Positions 17,927 to 26,892 of a stretch of 64,000 bases of DNA are shown one piece after another (position 1 is the stretch's first letter; each line of letters opens with the position of its first letter). The notes beneath the pieces are model-generated. The model made no database searches and had not been told where the DNA came from. It saw nothing but the letters and a program-made list of their open reading frames with translations. Source of the stretch: JAWLHU01 sp041690255. GTDB lineage: Bacteria; Bacillota; Sulfobacillia; Symbiobacteriales; Symbiobacteriaceae. Where the stretch lies: NCBI GenBank assembly GCA_041690255.1, contig JAWLHU010000007.1:1-64000 (forward strand), written 5' to 3'. The position numbers and the translations under genes were made by a program.

Positions 17927-19266
17927 CCCTGGAGCGCCTTCCACTCCCGGATCTTGCGCGCCGCCGTCGTCTGATGAACCCCCAGAGCTTCGGCTACCTT
18001 GACGCTGCTCCCGTACTCCCGGTAGGCAGCCCCGATCAGTTCCAACTCCAGTGCCTCAACCGCCTCTTTCAGTGGGACCAGCCGCTTGACCGTGATCGGT
18101 GCAGTCCGGCTCATGAAGGAGGGCAGGTGCTCCGGCCTGATCTCGCGGCCCTCCACCGTCACGACCAACCTCTCGATCACGTTCTCCAGCTCTCGCACGT
18201 TGCCAGGCCACCCGTAGGCCAGAAGATGCTCCATCGTGTCAGGGGTGATCTGCCGTTCCACCCGGTAGCGCTCACAGAACCGGGTAACAAAGGCACGAAC
18301 GAGGGCGGGCACATCTTCGGACCGCTCCCGCAAGGGGGGTACGACGACCGGGACCACGTTCAGCCGGTAGTAGAGGTCTGCGCGGAAGCGGCCCTCGGCT
18401 ACCATCTGCTCCAGGTCACGGTGGGTCGCCGCCACAATGCGGATATCGACATCGATCGGCTGGACCGAACCGACCCGGGTGAAGCGTCGCTCCTGCACGA
18501 CGTGAAGGAGCTTCACCTGCAGGCTGGGGGAGAGATCGCCGATCTCGTCAAGGAAGAGGGTTCCGCTGTGAGCCTGTTCGATAATGCCCGCCTTCCCCTC
18601 CCGTCGCCCCCCGGTAAAGGAGCCGGGGGCGTAGCCGAACAGCTCTGACTCCAGCAGCGACTCCGGGATGGCCGCACAGTCGACCTTGACGAAGGGCGCC
18701 TTCCAGCGGGTGCTCGCCCGGTGGATCTCGCGGGCGAGCACCCCCTTGCCTACCCCGGACTCCCCCAGCAATAACATGGTGGAGTCGACCGCCGCCACCC
18801 GGCGCACCAGCTCCAACACCTTCTGCATGGCCCGGCTGGAGGCGATCACCTCGTCCCGGGCCGTGCGCCTGGCCCGCAGGCCCGCAAGCTCGTGGTGGAA
18901 GCGCTCGCGCTCCTGCTCCATGCGCTCGACCTGTCGCTGCAACCGGTCCAACTCGGTAATGTCCCGGGCGGTTGCCAGCACCCAGCCCCCCTCAATGCCG
19001 AAGGCGGCGAGCGCTAGTCGGCGCCCCTTCACCTCCTGCACCAGGGTCTGGCGCGTGCCCGACTCCAGGCAGCGGCGCAGGGTGGGGGGAAGCCAGATGC
19101 CCTCTGCCTCCAGGTCGGCGGGCCGGCGGCCCAGCAGCGCCGACCGCTCCAGGCCGAGGAACTGCTCCATCGGCCGGTTGACGGCCCCGATCTCCCCAGT
19201 CGGACTGGTGAGAAGCAGCGCCTCGCTCACCCCATCCAACAAAGCGGTAAGCGTCTTGAGCATCAT
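17923..19266 (-). CDS. sigma-54-dependent transcriptional activator (PAS, AAA+, HTH)
   Basis: The protein has 447 residues. A PAS sensor domain (about 5-105) is followed by a short coiled linker. The AAA+ domain (about 135-365) has Walker A GESGVGKG, Walker B GTLFLDEIGDL and an arginine-rich second region of homology. The HTH at the C-terminus (VAEALGVHQTTAARKI) is of TyrR-like type. The loop that contacts sigma-54, normally GAFTGA, reads GSFTGG. No receiver domain is present, so it senses a ligand directly. It is divergent from the operon starting at 19533, which has a consensus sigma-54 promoter and an upstream palindrome, and it is almost certainly that operon's activator. Confidence 0.92.
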   Translation of the reverse strand: MMLKTLTALLDGVSEALLLTSPTGEIGAVNRPMEQFLGLERSALLGRRPADLEAEGIWLPPTLRRCLESGTRQTLVQEVKGRRLALAAFGIEGGWVLATARDITELDRLQRQVERMEQERERFHHELAGLRARRTARDEVIASSRAMQKVLELVRRVAAVDSTMLLLGESGVGKGVLAREIHRASTRWKAPFVKVDCAAIPESLLESELFGYAPGSFTGGRREGKAGIIEQAHSGTLFLDEIGDLSPSLQVKLLHVVQERRFTRVGSVQPIDVDIRIVAATHRDLEQMVAEGRFRADLYYRLNVVPVVVPPLRERSEDVPALVRAFVTRFCERYRVERQITPDTMEHLLAYGWPGNVRELENVIERLVVTVEGREIRPEHLPSFMSRTAPITVKRLVPLKEAVEALELELIGAAYREYGSSVKVAEALGVHQTTAARKIREWKALQG

Positions 19267-19338
19267 GACGGCTCACCCCCAAAATGAGCGACCCACAAAA
19301 TCTGACGATCATAATTCTCCACAAAATCTAAGTAGTCC

Positions 19339-19368
19339 TGCTTATAGCCATAAGCAGTTGTGCTTATG
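19339..19368. promoter_or_regulatory. three alternating TGCTTAT half-sites
   Basis: TGCTTAT (19339-19345), its inverse ATAAGCA (19350-19356) and TGCTTAT again (19361-19367) are each spaced by 4 bases. The last two form the perfect palindrome CATAAGCA-GTTG-TGCTTATG. They lie between the activator gene and the sigma-54 promoter and are candidate regulator-binding sites, for autoregulation or as a distal enhancer. Confidence 0.5.
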
Positions 19369-19424
19369 ATCTGCATCCCGTGCAGGAATGCCGAGTCAGG
19401 TAACGCGACACCCCTGGAGAGAGC

Positions 19425-19456
19425 GAACACCCTAAGCGTCAACGCTTAGGGTGTTC
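19425..19456. promoter_or_regulatory. upstream activating palindrome for the sigma-54 promoter
   Basis: A perfect inverted repeat has 15-base arms (GAACACCCTAAGCGT, 19425-19439, and its complement, 19442-19456) with only CA between them. Its centre is about 50 bases upstream of the -24 element, a usual place for an enhancer-type activator site. The two-base spacer is too short for an RNA hairpin loop and no T tract follows, so a DNA-binding site is far more likely than a terminator. Confidence 0.75.
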
Positions 19457-19488
19457 CCGCGTCGTGCGGAATTTCCGGCATTCAACCG

Positions 19489-19505
19489 TTGGCACGGAGC
19501 TTGCT
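19489..19505 (+). promoter_or_regulatory. sigma-54 (-24/-12) promoter
   Basis: TTGGCACG-GAGC-TTGCT matches the consensus TGGCACGnnnnTTGCW at every defined position, with the GG and GC dinucleotides at the correct spacing. It lies 28 bases before the ATG at 19533. It drives the CoA-ligase/Liv transporter operon and confirms that the divergent AAA+ protein is a sigma-54 activator. Confidence 0.93.
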
Positions 19506-19532
19506 CTACCTCTCACCAGGGGGGATCCAGCA

Positions 19533-20867
19533 ATGCAGAACACCACACCAAGGCCCTACTGGCAGCCCAGTGTAGAGACCATGGAGCGGCAGGAACTGGA
19601 GCGGCTGCAAGTGCAGCGGCTACAGCTCCAGGTCGAGCGGGCTGCCGCCTCACCCTTCTACCAACGGCTCTGGCATGGGGTCCGCACGGTGCGTGCCTCC
19701 GATATCCGCCACCCCCGCGACGTGGCCCGTCTCCCCTTCCTCCACAAGGCTGATCTGGTGGAGGCGCAACTCCGGGAGCCGCCCCTTGGGGACCTGCCCA
19801 TAAGCCCGGCGGAGGAGCGAAGGGAGGTCTACCCGGTCAACGCCGTGGGTGGCTCGTTGTACACCGTCTACGGAGAGCCCGACTTGGCCCGCACGGCCGA
19901 GATCGGCGCCCGCATTCTCTGGGCCTGCGGCCTGCGGCCCGGCGAGTTGATTCACAACGGCTTCAGCTACGGGCTTTTCGCGGGCGGTATCTCGATCCAC
20001 CGGGCGGCCCGGGCCATGGGGGCTGCGCTGATCCCCATCGGCACGGATTCCGTGAAGCGGCAGGTGGAGCTCCTCTTCAACTTCAAGCCGGCCATGCTGG
20101 TAGGGGCACCCTCCCACATTCTTTACCTGGCGGAGCGGATCCAGGAGCGCGGCCTCTCCCCAGCCGACATCGGGGTCCGGCTGGGTCTCTTCGGCGCCGA
20201 GCCGGGGGCGGGCGAGAGCGGCACCCGATCGAGGCTGGAGAGGCTCCTCGGCTGCCGGGCCTTCGACTTCTATGGAATCACCGAGGTAGGAGCCATGCTG
20301 GCGGGGGAGTGCCACCTCCAGCAGGGGCTTCACTGGGCCGAGGATCACGTGCTGGTCGAAGTGATCGACCCCGACACGCTTGAGCCGTGCCGCCCCGGTG
20401 AGACCGGTGTGCTGGTGCTGACCGACCTGACCCGGGAGAACATGCCGCTGCTCCGCTACTGGACGGGGGACATGACGACCCTGTCGCCCGAGCCCTGCCC
20501 CTGTGGGCGCACCCACGCCCGCTCCGTCGGCGGGATTCGCGGACGGACCGACGAGCTGGTCATGTTCCGGGGCGCCAAGTTCTACCCGCTCCAGGTGGAG
20601 CGAGTCCTCTCCAGCTTCGGCAGCCTCGGCGAGCAGTACGGCATCATCCTGGAGCGGGACCCGACCACCTGGCTGGACCGCTGCACGATCCAGGTGGAGG
20701 CGGCACCCAGCGAACCGCTGCCGGCCCCGGGCATGGATACGCGGGTCGCCCGGCGGCTGCAGGATGAGCTGGGGGCGGAGGTCTGGGTGCAGATCGTGCC
20801 CTTCGGGACCCTGGAACGAAGCCCCCGCAAGCAGCTGCGGATTGAGGACAGGAGGTCGCACACGTGA
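19533..20867 (+). CDS. phenylacetate-CoA-ligase-like AMP-forming enzyme (1)
   Basis: The protein has 444 residues of the PaaK-like branch of adenylate-forming enzymes: N-terminal helix, SYGLFAGG loop, FYGITEVGAM (the E-containing ATP-binding A5-type motif), YWTGDM, and a C-terminal cap beginning with GRTDELVMFRGAKFYP. It should activate an aromatic or related carboxylic acid with ATP and CoA. The start is fixed at 19533 because the sigma-54 promoter at 19489-19505 lies inside the longer open frame, and AGGGGGG precedes this ATG. It is the first gene of the operon, and its stop overlaps the next GTG. Confidence 0.88.
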   Translation: MQNTTPRPYWQPSVETMERQELERLQVQRLQLQVERAAASPFYQRLWHGVRTVRASDIRHPRDVARLPFLHKADLVEAQLREPPLGDLPISPAEERREVYPVNAVGGSLYTVYGEPDLARTAEIGARILWACGLRPGELIHNGFSYGLFAGGISIHRAARAMGAALIPIGTDSVKRQVELLFNFKPAMLVGAPSHILYLAERIQERGLSPADIGVRLGLFGAEPGAGESGTRSRLERLLGCRAFDFYGITEVGAMLAGECHLQQGLHWAEDHVLVEVIDPDTLEPCRPGETGVLVLTDLTRENMPLLRYWTGDMTTLSPEPCPCGRTHARSVGGIRGRTDELVMFRGAKFYPLQVERVLSSFGSLGEQYGIILERDPTTWLDRCTIQVEAAPSEPLPAPGMDTRVARRLQDELGAEVWVQIVPFGTLERSPRKQLRIEDRRSHT

Positions 20868-21649
20868 GCCAGACCGAGATCCATCTGAAGATTGATGATG
20901 TGGCCATTGGCTTCGGCGGTGTGCGGGCGCTGGACGGGATCTCACTCTCTGTGCCGAAGGGCTCCATTACCAGCGTGATCGGGCCCAACGGCGCCGGCAA
21001 GACCAGCCTGATCAACTGCATCTCCGGCCGGTACATTCCCCAGAACGGGTCGATCCAGTTTGAAGGCCGCGACATCACCCGCATGTCGCCACCCCGCCGG
21101 GCGGAGCAGCGCATTGCCCGGACCTTCCAGAACATCGCCCTGTTCAAGCACATGTCGGTCCTGGACAACCTCATGACCGGCCGCCACGTGCTCATGCGGT
21201 CCGGACTGCTCACCTGCGGCCTCTACTGGGGACCCGCCCGCCGGGAGGAGATCGCGCATCGCCGGGCGGTGGAGGAGATCATCGACTTCCTGGAGATCGC
21301 CCACGTGCGGCGCAAGCCGGTCGGCATGCTCTCCTACGGCATGCAGAAGCGGGTGGAGCTGGGCCGGGCGCTGGCCCTGGAGCCCCGCCTCCTCCTGCTG
21401 GATGAGCCCATGGCCGGCATGAACTCCGAGGAGAAGGAGGACATGGTCCGGTTCATCCTGGACATCAACCAGGAGCGGGGGGTCACCTGTGTCTTGATCG
21501 AGCACGACATGGGCGTCGTCATGGATATCTCCGACCGGGTCGCTGTGCTGGATTTCGGCCGCAAGATCGGCGACGGCACGCCCGATGAGGTCCGGCAGAA
21601 CCCGGCGGTAATCAAGGCATACCTGGGCGATAAGGAGATGGCTGGCTAA
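20864..21649 (+). CDS. livG: branched-chain amino acid-type ABC transporter ATP-binding protein LivG
   Basis: The ABC ATPase has 261 residues with Walker A GPNGAGKT, the LivG-type insert (TFQNIALFKHMSVLDNLM), the signature-like LSYGMQKRVELGRALA, Walker B LLLLDEPMAGM, and the H-loop IEHDMGVVMDI. The signature reads LSYGMQ instead of LSGGQQ, a known variation in Liv-family proteins. It starts at GTG after AGGAGGT and overlaps the preceding stop. With LivF, LivH, LivM and the binding protein it completes the importer encoded by this operon. Confidence 0.92.
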   Translation: MSQTEIHLKIDDVAIGFGGVRALDGISLSVPKGSITSVIGPNGAGKTSLINCISGRYIPQNGSIQFEGRDITRMSPPRRAEQRIARTFQNIALFKHMSVLDNLMTGRHVLMRSGLLTCGLYWGPARREEIAHRRAVEEIIDFLEIAHVRRKPVGMLSYGMQKRVELGRALALEPRLLLLDEPMAGMNSEEKEDMVRFILDINQERGVTCVLIEHDMGVVMDISDRVAVLDFGRKIGDGTPDEVRQNPAVIKAYLGDKEMAG

Positions 21650-21664
21650 GGGGGGTGAAGGGCG

Positions 21665-23599
21665 ATGTCTGAGCGGCTTGATACGCTGCCAAAGCGGCTC
21701 CAATCCATGGCCCGGCGGCACGGCCACAAGCGGGTGGCGCTGCGGGAGAAGGAGTACGGGATCTGGCAGGAGACGACCTGGCAGGGGTACCTGGAGAACG
21801 TACGGGACCTCTGTCTCGGTCTGGTGGCCATGGGCTTTGAGCGGGGGGATAAGGTCGCGATCGTGGGGGACAACCGGCCCGAGTGGGTCACCGCGGAGCT
21901 GGCAGCCCAGTCGGCGGGCGGGACATCGGTGGGCATTTACCAGGACAGCCTGGCAAAGGAGATGGCCTACATTATCGACCACGCCGACGCCAAGTTCGTG
22001 GTGGTCGAGGACCAGGAGCAGGTGGACAAGCTCCTGGAGATCCGGGAGCAGATCCCCAAGGTGCAGCGTCTGATCTACTACGATCCCAAGGGGCTGCGCA
22101 CCTATACCGACGACTGGTTGGTCTTCTACCCCCAGGTCCAGGAGATGGGTCGGGCCTACGGCAAGGCGCATCCGGGCATCTATGAGGAGATGGTGGCTGA
22201 CGGCGACGGGGAAGACACGGCGATCCTCTGCTACACCTCGGGTACCACCGGGGTTCCGAAGGGGGCGATGCTGAGCCACCGGAACCTGATCGCCATGGGC
22301 GACACGATCCAGGCGGTGGACCCGCTCACCCCGGATGACGACTTCCTCTCCTTCCTGCCCCTGGCCTGGATCGGTGAGCAGATGACAGCCCTGGGCATGC
22401 ATCTCTCCATCGGTTTTACGATGAACTTCCCCGAAGAGCCGGACACGGTGCAGGAGAACCTGCGGGAGATCGGCCCGCACGTCATGTTCTCGCCGCCCCG
22501 GATCTGGGAGGATATCGTCACCCGGGTGCAGGTGAAGATCGCCGACTCCTCCTGGCTGAAGCGGACCCTCTGGGAGAGGCTGATGCCGGTCGCCTACCGG
22601 GTCGCCGACGCCAAGTTCGCTCACCAGCCGGTCAGCGCAAAGGACCGCTTCCTCCATTGGCTGGGCGAGTTACTGGTGTTCAGCGCCGTCAAGGATCACC
22701 TGGGGCTGACCCGACTGAAGCGGGCCTACACCGGCGGCGCCGCCCTCGGGCCGGACGTCTTCCGCTTCTACCACGCCATGGGGGTCAACCTCAAGCAGAT
22801 CTACGGCCAGACGGAGATCGTCGGCATCGCGGTCCTTCATCGTGATGATGCCATTCGCTTTCACACGGTGGGAACACCGCTGCCCGGCGGCGAGATGCGG
22901 GTCGAGCCCGACGGTGAGATCCTGCTGAAGAGCCCGGCCGTCTTCCAGGGCTACTACAAGATGGAGGCGGAGTCCACCAAAACCCTGGAGGGCGGATGGC
23001 TCCACACCGGCGACGCCGGCTATGTCGATAAGGAGTCGAGTCAGCTAGTGGTGATCGACCGCCTGAAAGATGTCATGCGGCTTGCCAGCGGTGAGATCTT
23101 CTCGCCCAACTTCATCGAGAACAAGCTGAAGTTCTCCCCGTATATCAAGGAGGCAGTGGCGGTGGGGCATGGGCGAACCCACGTGGTCGGCATGATCAAC
23201 ATCGACATGCGGTCGGTGGGCAACTGGGCCGAGAACCGGGCAATCGCCTACACCACCTACCAGGACCTCTCCCAGAAGGACCTGGTGATCGACCTGATCC
23301 AGGGCGAGATCGAGCGGGTGAACGCAGACCTGCCCGAGGCGGCCCGGATTCGGACCTTCGTGATCCTCCACAAGGAGCTGGATGCGGACGACGAGGAGTT
23401 GACCCGGACGCGTAAGCTCCGGCGGGCATTTGTCTATGAGAAGTACGAGCCTGTGATCAGTGGCCTCTACGGGTCGGCGGCTGAGATCCCCATTCAGAGC
23501 CGGGTGCGCTACCGCGACGGCAAGGAGACCACGATCGAGACGGTGTTGAAGGTCCGGCAGATCGAGCAGATGGCCCGGGTGGGAGGTGCTGCGGTGTGA
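21665..23599 (+). CDS. long-chain acyl-CoA synthetase-type AMP-binding ligase
   Basis: The protein has 644 residues of the FadD/FAA1-like branch: P-loop YTSGTTGVPKGAM (about 190-203), GQTEIVGIA (about 383), the LHTGDAGYVDKES block (about 445) and the C-terminal lysine region SGEIFSPNFIEN. It should form an acyl-CoA from a fatty or arylalkanoic acid. It lies between livG and livH, a placement that recurs in Liv-type operons with embedded ligases. The downstream permease GTG overlaps its stop by 4 bases. Confidence 0.9.
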   Translation: MSERLDTLPKRLQSMARRHGHKRVALREKEYGIWQETTWQGYLENVRDLCLGLVAMGFERGDKVAIVGDNRPEWVTAELAAQSAGGTSVGIYQDSLAKEMAYIIDHADAKFVVVEDQEQVDKLLEIREQIPKVQRLIYYDPKGLRTYTDDWLVFYPQVQEMGRAYGKAHPGIYEEMVADGDGEDTAILCYTSGTTGVPKGAMLSHRNLIAMGDTIQAVDPLTPDDDFLSFLPLAWIGEQMTALGMHLSIGFTMNFPEEPDTVQENLREIGPHVMFSPPRIWEDIVTRVQVKIADSSWLKRTLWERLMPVAYRVADAKFAHQPVSAKDRFLHWLGELLVFSAVKDHLGLTRLKRAYTGGAALGPDVFRFYHAMGVNLKQIYGQTEIVGIAVLHRDDAIRFHTVGTPLPGGEMRVEPDGEILLKSPAVFQGYYKMEAESTKTLEGGWLHTGDAGYVDKESSQLVVIDRLKDVMRLASGEIFSPNFIENKLKFSPYIKEAVAVGHGRTHVVGMINIDMRSVGNWAENRAIAYTTYQDLSQKDLVIDLIQGEIERVNADLPEAARIRTFVILHKELDADDEELTRTRKLRRAFVYEKYEPVISGLYGSAAEIPIQSRVRYRDGKETTIETVLKVRQIEQMARVGGAAV

Positions 23600-24489
23600 G
23601 CGACGGACTCGGCTTCTTTCTCAACCTATCGGTAAACGGCATCGTGGTCGGGGCGCTCTACGCCCTGGTGGCGCTGGGGTTCGTGTTGATCTACAAGGCG
23701 AGCGGTGTGATCAATCTGGCGCAGGGCGAAATGGTCCTGCTCGGCGCCTATATCGGCCTCATGTTCTCGACCAGCCTGAAGGTGCCGTTCATTCTGGCGC
23801 TGTTGCTCTCGATCGGGGTGAGCGCCCTGGTCGGCATTACCATCGAGCGGGTGGTGCTCCGCCCGTTCATTGGGGAGCCGCCAATCTCCATCATCATGGT
23901 CACGTTGGGGCTCTCTTTCCTGATCAAGTCGGTCATCCACCTGATCTGGGGGACGGATCTGCGCTCCTTCCAGGGCGTCTTCCGGAGCGAGCCGATCACC
24001 CTTGGGCCGGTCGCCATTTCAGAGGTCTTCCTCTACAGCCTGGTGGCGGCGCTGGTGCTGCTCGCCGTGCTGACCGCCTTCTTCAAGTACAGCATCCTCG
24101 GCATTGCCATGCGGGCCACGGCGGACGACGAGCAGGCGGCCCTCTCCATGGGGATCTCGGTCAAGCGTGTCCTGGCGGCCACCTGGGCGGTGGCGGCCAT
24201 GGTGGCGGCGGTGGGCGGCATTTTCCTGGGCAACATTGCCGGCGTCAACCCGTTGCTGACCTCCTACGGTCTCAAGGTGTTGCCCGTGGCCATTCTGGGC
24301 GGGCTGGACTCGATCCCCGGCGCCATTGTGGGCGGCTTCATTATCGGTATTCTGGAGTCGCTGACCGGCGGCTACCTGGACCCGTACATGACGGGCGTCA
24401 AGGAAGTGGTTCCGTTCGTGGTAATGATCCTGATCCTGCTGGTCAAGCCGTACGGCCTGTTCGGCAAGGAAATTATTGAAAGGGTGTAG
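23596..24489 (+). CDS. livH: ABC transporter permease LivH
   Basis: The protein has 297 residues with about eight hydrophobic helices and the LivH signatures GALYALVALGFVLIYKASGVINLAQGE near the start (within about 18-45) and LGIAMRATADDEQAA in the cytoplasmic coupling loop (about 168). GTG overlaps the ligase stop (GTGA), which implies translational coupling. It pairs with LivM to form the membrane channel. Confidence 0.93.
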   Translation: MSDGLGFFLNLSVNGIVVGALYALVALGFVLIYKASGVINLAQGEMVLLGAYIGLMFSTSLKVPFILALLLSIGVSALVGITIERVVLRPFIGEPPISIIMVTLGLSFLIKSVIHLIWGTDLRSFQGVFRSEPITLGPVAISEVFLYSLVAALVLLAVLTAFFKYSILGIAMRATADDEQAALSMGISVKRVLAATWAVAAMVAAVGGIFLGNIAGVNPLLTSYGLKVLPVAILGGLDSIPGAIVGGFIIGILESLTGGYLDPYMTGVKEVVPFVVMILILLVKPYGLFGKEIIERV

Positions 24490-24493
24490 GCCT

Positions 24494-25561
24494 GTGATAC
24501 GACTGCGCTACCCCTTCACCATGGAGTGCGGGGTCTACCAGACCACCTATGAGCAGGATCTGGCCCTGCACCCCACCCCGCTCTCCGCCTGGCGTGGCTG
24601 GGTGCTCGTGGGCCTGCTCTTCCTGGTGCCGGTCTTTTTGCCCACCTACTACCTCTCGATTCTCAACCTGGTGGTGGTCTTTACTATCGCTGCCCTGGGG
24701 CTGAACCTGCTGACAGGGGTTTCGGGGCAGATCTCCGTGGGCCACGGCGCCTTCACGGGCATGGGGGCCTTTACCGTGGGCTTTCTCATGAAGCACGGGC
24801 TCTCCTTCTGGCTGGCCATGCCGCTGGCCGGACTCACAGCGGCGCTGGTGGGCGCACTCTTTGGCCTTCCCTCGGCCCGGTTGAAGGGGCTCTACCTGGC
24901 GATCGCCTCCCTGGCGGCGCAGGTGATCCTCAGCTTCTTCTTCCTGCGGGCGGACTGGTTTACGGGCGGCATTAACTCCATGTCGGTCATGCGCCCCACG
25001 CTCTTCGGCTACAGCCTGGACAGCGAGCTGAGCTACCTCTACCTGGGACTGACCCTGGCCCTGCTATTGGGGGTCTTCGCCCAGAACCTGCTCCGGACTC
25101 GCATGGGCCGGGCCCTCATGGCAGTCCGTGACCGAGACCTGGCCGCCGAGGTCATGGGGGTGGACCTGTTCAAGACGAAGGTAATGGCCTTTGCCCTTTC
25201 CGCCTTCTATGCCGGCATTGCCGGGGCCCTCTGGGCGCCGTACGTCATGATCATCTCGCCGGACCAGTTCGACTTCCATCTCTCGATCGAGCTGCTTGCT
25301 ATGATCATCATCGGCGGTCTGGGTGTGGTCATGGGTTCCGTCTATGGGGCGGCCTTCATGACCCTCCTGCCGATCCTGGTGCGGGAACTCTCCACGCTGC
25401 TCATGCCGATCTTCCCCTCCATCGGCGGGAAACTGCTCCTTCTGCGCGACGCTACCTTCGGGACGGCGATCATCCTCTTCCTCGTCTTCGAACCCGAGGG
25501 CCTCGCCCGACTCTGGCGAAAGGTCAAGGACTACTACCGGCTCTGGCCCTTCAGTTACTAG
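24494..25561 (+). CDS. livM: ABC transporter permease LivM
   Basis: The protein has about 355 residues and nine or so hydrophobic helices, with the LivM pattern ALGLNLLTGVSGQISVGHGAF and the coupling loop RTRMGRALMAVRDRDLAAEVMGV. The GTG at 24494 is chosen because GAAAGGG stands about 9 bases before it; the in-frame TTG at 24476 would overlap livH without a ribosome site. The N-terminal soluble extension of about 35 residues is slightly long for the family. Confidence 0.9.
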   Translation: MIRLRYPFTMECGVYQTTYEQDLALHPTPLSAWRGWVLVGLLFLVPVFLPTYYLSILNLVVVFTIAALGLNLLTGVSGQISVGHGAFTGMGAFTVGFLMKHGLSFWLAMPLAGLTAALVGALFGLPSARLKGLYLAIASLAAQVILSFFFLRADWFTGGINSMSVMRPTLFGYSLDSELSYLYLGLTLALLLGVFAQNLLRTRMGRALMAVRDRDLAAEVMGVDLFKTKVMAFALSAFYAGIAGALWAPYVMIISPDQFDFHLSIELLAMIIIGGLGVVMGSVYGAAFMTLLPILVRELSTLLMPIFPSIGGKLLLLRDATFGTAIILFLVFEPEGLARLWRKVKDYYRLWPFSY

Positions 25562-25673
25562 GTCTCGTTGCGGGGGTACCCCACATCGGGCCCGGCGGGG
25601 CGTCCGAGCAGCTCACGGCGGGTTGGATGCGGCACTCGATAGGCTTCACTACGTTGAGGGAGGTTGGGGGAAG

Positions 25674-26876
25674 ATGCGGAAGGTCTGGTCACTGGTGGCG
25701 GTGTTCCTGATTCTGGCTCTGGTTGCGGGCTGTAGTGGTACAAAGGGCGGTAGCGGCGGCGATTCGGCTTCCAACGCTGCGAAGGAACCGGTCAAGATCG
25801 GCGGGATCTTCGACATGACCGGCGCTACGGGCGATGTGGGTGCACCCCATGGGGAGGGGGCGCAGGCGTACTTCGAGTACCTGAAGTCCAAGGGTGGGAT
25901 CAACGGCCGCCAGGTCGAGCTGATCTGGGGCGACTATGCCTACCAGACGCCCAAGGCGGTGGACCTGTACAAGAAGCTGGTCCAGCAGGACAAGGTTGTC
26001 GCTGTCATGGGCTGGGGCACGGGCGACACCGAGGCGATGAAGGAACTGATCGCCAAGGACAAGATCCCGTACATCTCCGGCTCCTACGCGGAGAGCCTGA
26101 TCGACCCCAGCAAGACCCCGTACAACTTCATCGTCTCCTCGACCTACTCCCAGCAGGCCCGCGTGCTGCTGGACTACGCCAAGTCCAAGAAGCCGGGCGC
26201 CAAGGTCGGCATGATCTTCCACGACTCCGCCTTCGGCAAGGCCCCCCTCGAAGATGCCAAGGCCTACGCCGCCAAGATCGGACTCACCTGGGTTGGCGAG
26301 GCTGCACTGCCCGGTGCCGCGGCCGATGCGGTGACCCAGGTGCTCGACCTCTCCAACAAGGGCGCCGAGTTCGTCCTGATCCAGAACGTGGTGAAGGGGA
26401 CGACACAGGTGCTGAAGGCCGCTCAGCAGCAGGGCCTGCTCGGCAAGATCCAGTTCCTCGGCATGACCTACTCGGTGGATGAGAGCCTGATCAAGGCTGC
26501 CGGCGATGCCGCTGAGGGCTTCGTTGGCACCCCGGCCTTCGGATTCCCGTACGAGCAGGGCGCCGGGATCCAGGAGGCGGTGGAGTACGCCAAGTCCAAG
26601 GGCATGAAGCCCGAGCAACTGACCCAGAAGTGGCTCCAGGGCTGGGTCTTCGGCCGGATCATGGCCGAGGCGGTGCGCCGGGCCGGCGACAACGTGACGG
26701 GTGAGAGCGTAAAGAATGCCTTCGAGACCATGAAGGATTATGACCTGGGTGGTATCGGCGCCCCGCTCACCTTCACCGACAAGGACCATGGCGGGGCCAA
26801 GAAGGCCCGGGTCTACCAGGTGAAGTCAGGTCGGTTCGAGCCCCTGGGCAACTTCGTCGAGCCGGAAGGCAAGTAG
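25674..26876 (+). CDS. livK: ABC transporter substrate-binding lipoprotein LivK-like
   Basis: The protein has 400 residues with a lipoprotein signal (MRKVWSLVAVFLIL, then lipobox LVAGC at about 17-21) and a periplasmic-binding fold of the Leu/Ile/Val type (GIFDMTGATGDVGAPHGEGAQAY, GINGRQVELIWGDY). The start follows GGGAGG. Residues expected for amino acid binding cannot be judged by eye. In this operon the ligand is more likely an aromatic or fatty acid than leucine. A strong stem-loop follows the stop. Confidence 0.92.
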   Translation: MRKVWSLVAVFLILALVAGCSGTKGGSGGDSASNAAKEPVKIGGIFDMTGATGDVGAPHGEGAQAYFEYLKSKGGINGRQVELIWGDYAYQTPKAVDLYKKLVQQDKVVAVMGWGTGDTEAMKELIAKDKIPYISGSYAESLIDPSKTPYNFIVSSTYSQQARVLLDYAKSKKPGAKVGMIFHDSAFGKAPLEDAKAYAAKIGLTWVGEAALPGAAADAVTQVLDLSNKGAEFVLIQNVVKGTTQVLKAAQQQGLLGKIQFLGMTYSVDESLIKAAGDAAEGFVGTPAFGFPYEQGAGIQEAVEYAKSKGMKPEQLTQKWLQGWVFGRIMAEAVRRAGDNVTGESVKNAFETMKDYDLGGIGAPLTFTDKDHGGAKKARVYQVKSGRFEPLGNFVEPEGK

Positions 26877-26892
26877 GTCGGGCCAACAGAAG

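Noticed and set aside
19425..19456. Reading the long palindrome as a rho-independent terminator.
   Set aside because: A two-base spacer cannot form a stable loop without losing pairs, no T tract follows, and it sits at the right place for an enhancer site.
20942..22657. A 571-codon antisense frame across livG and the acyl-CoA ligase.
   Set aside because: It spans two well-supported genes on the other strand and shows low-complexity His/Leu/Asp content only.
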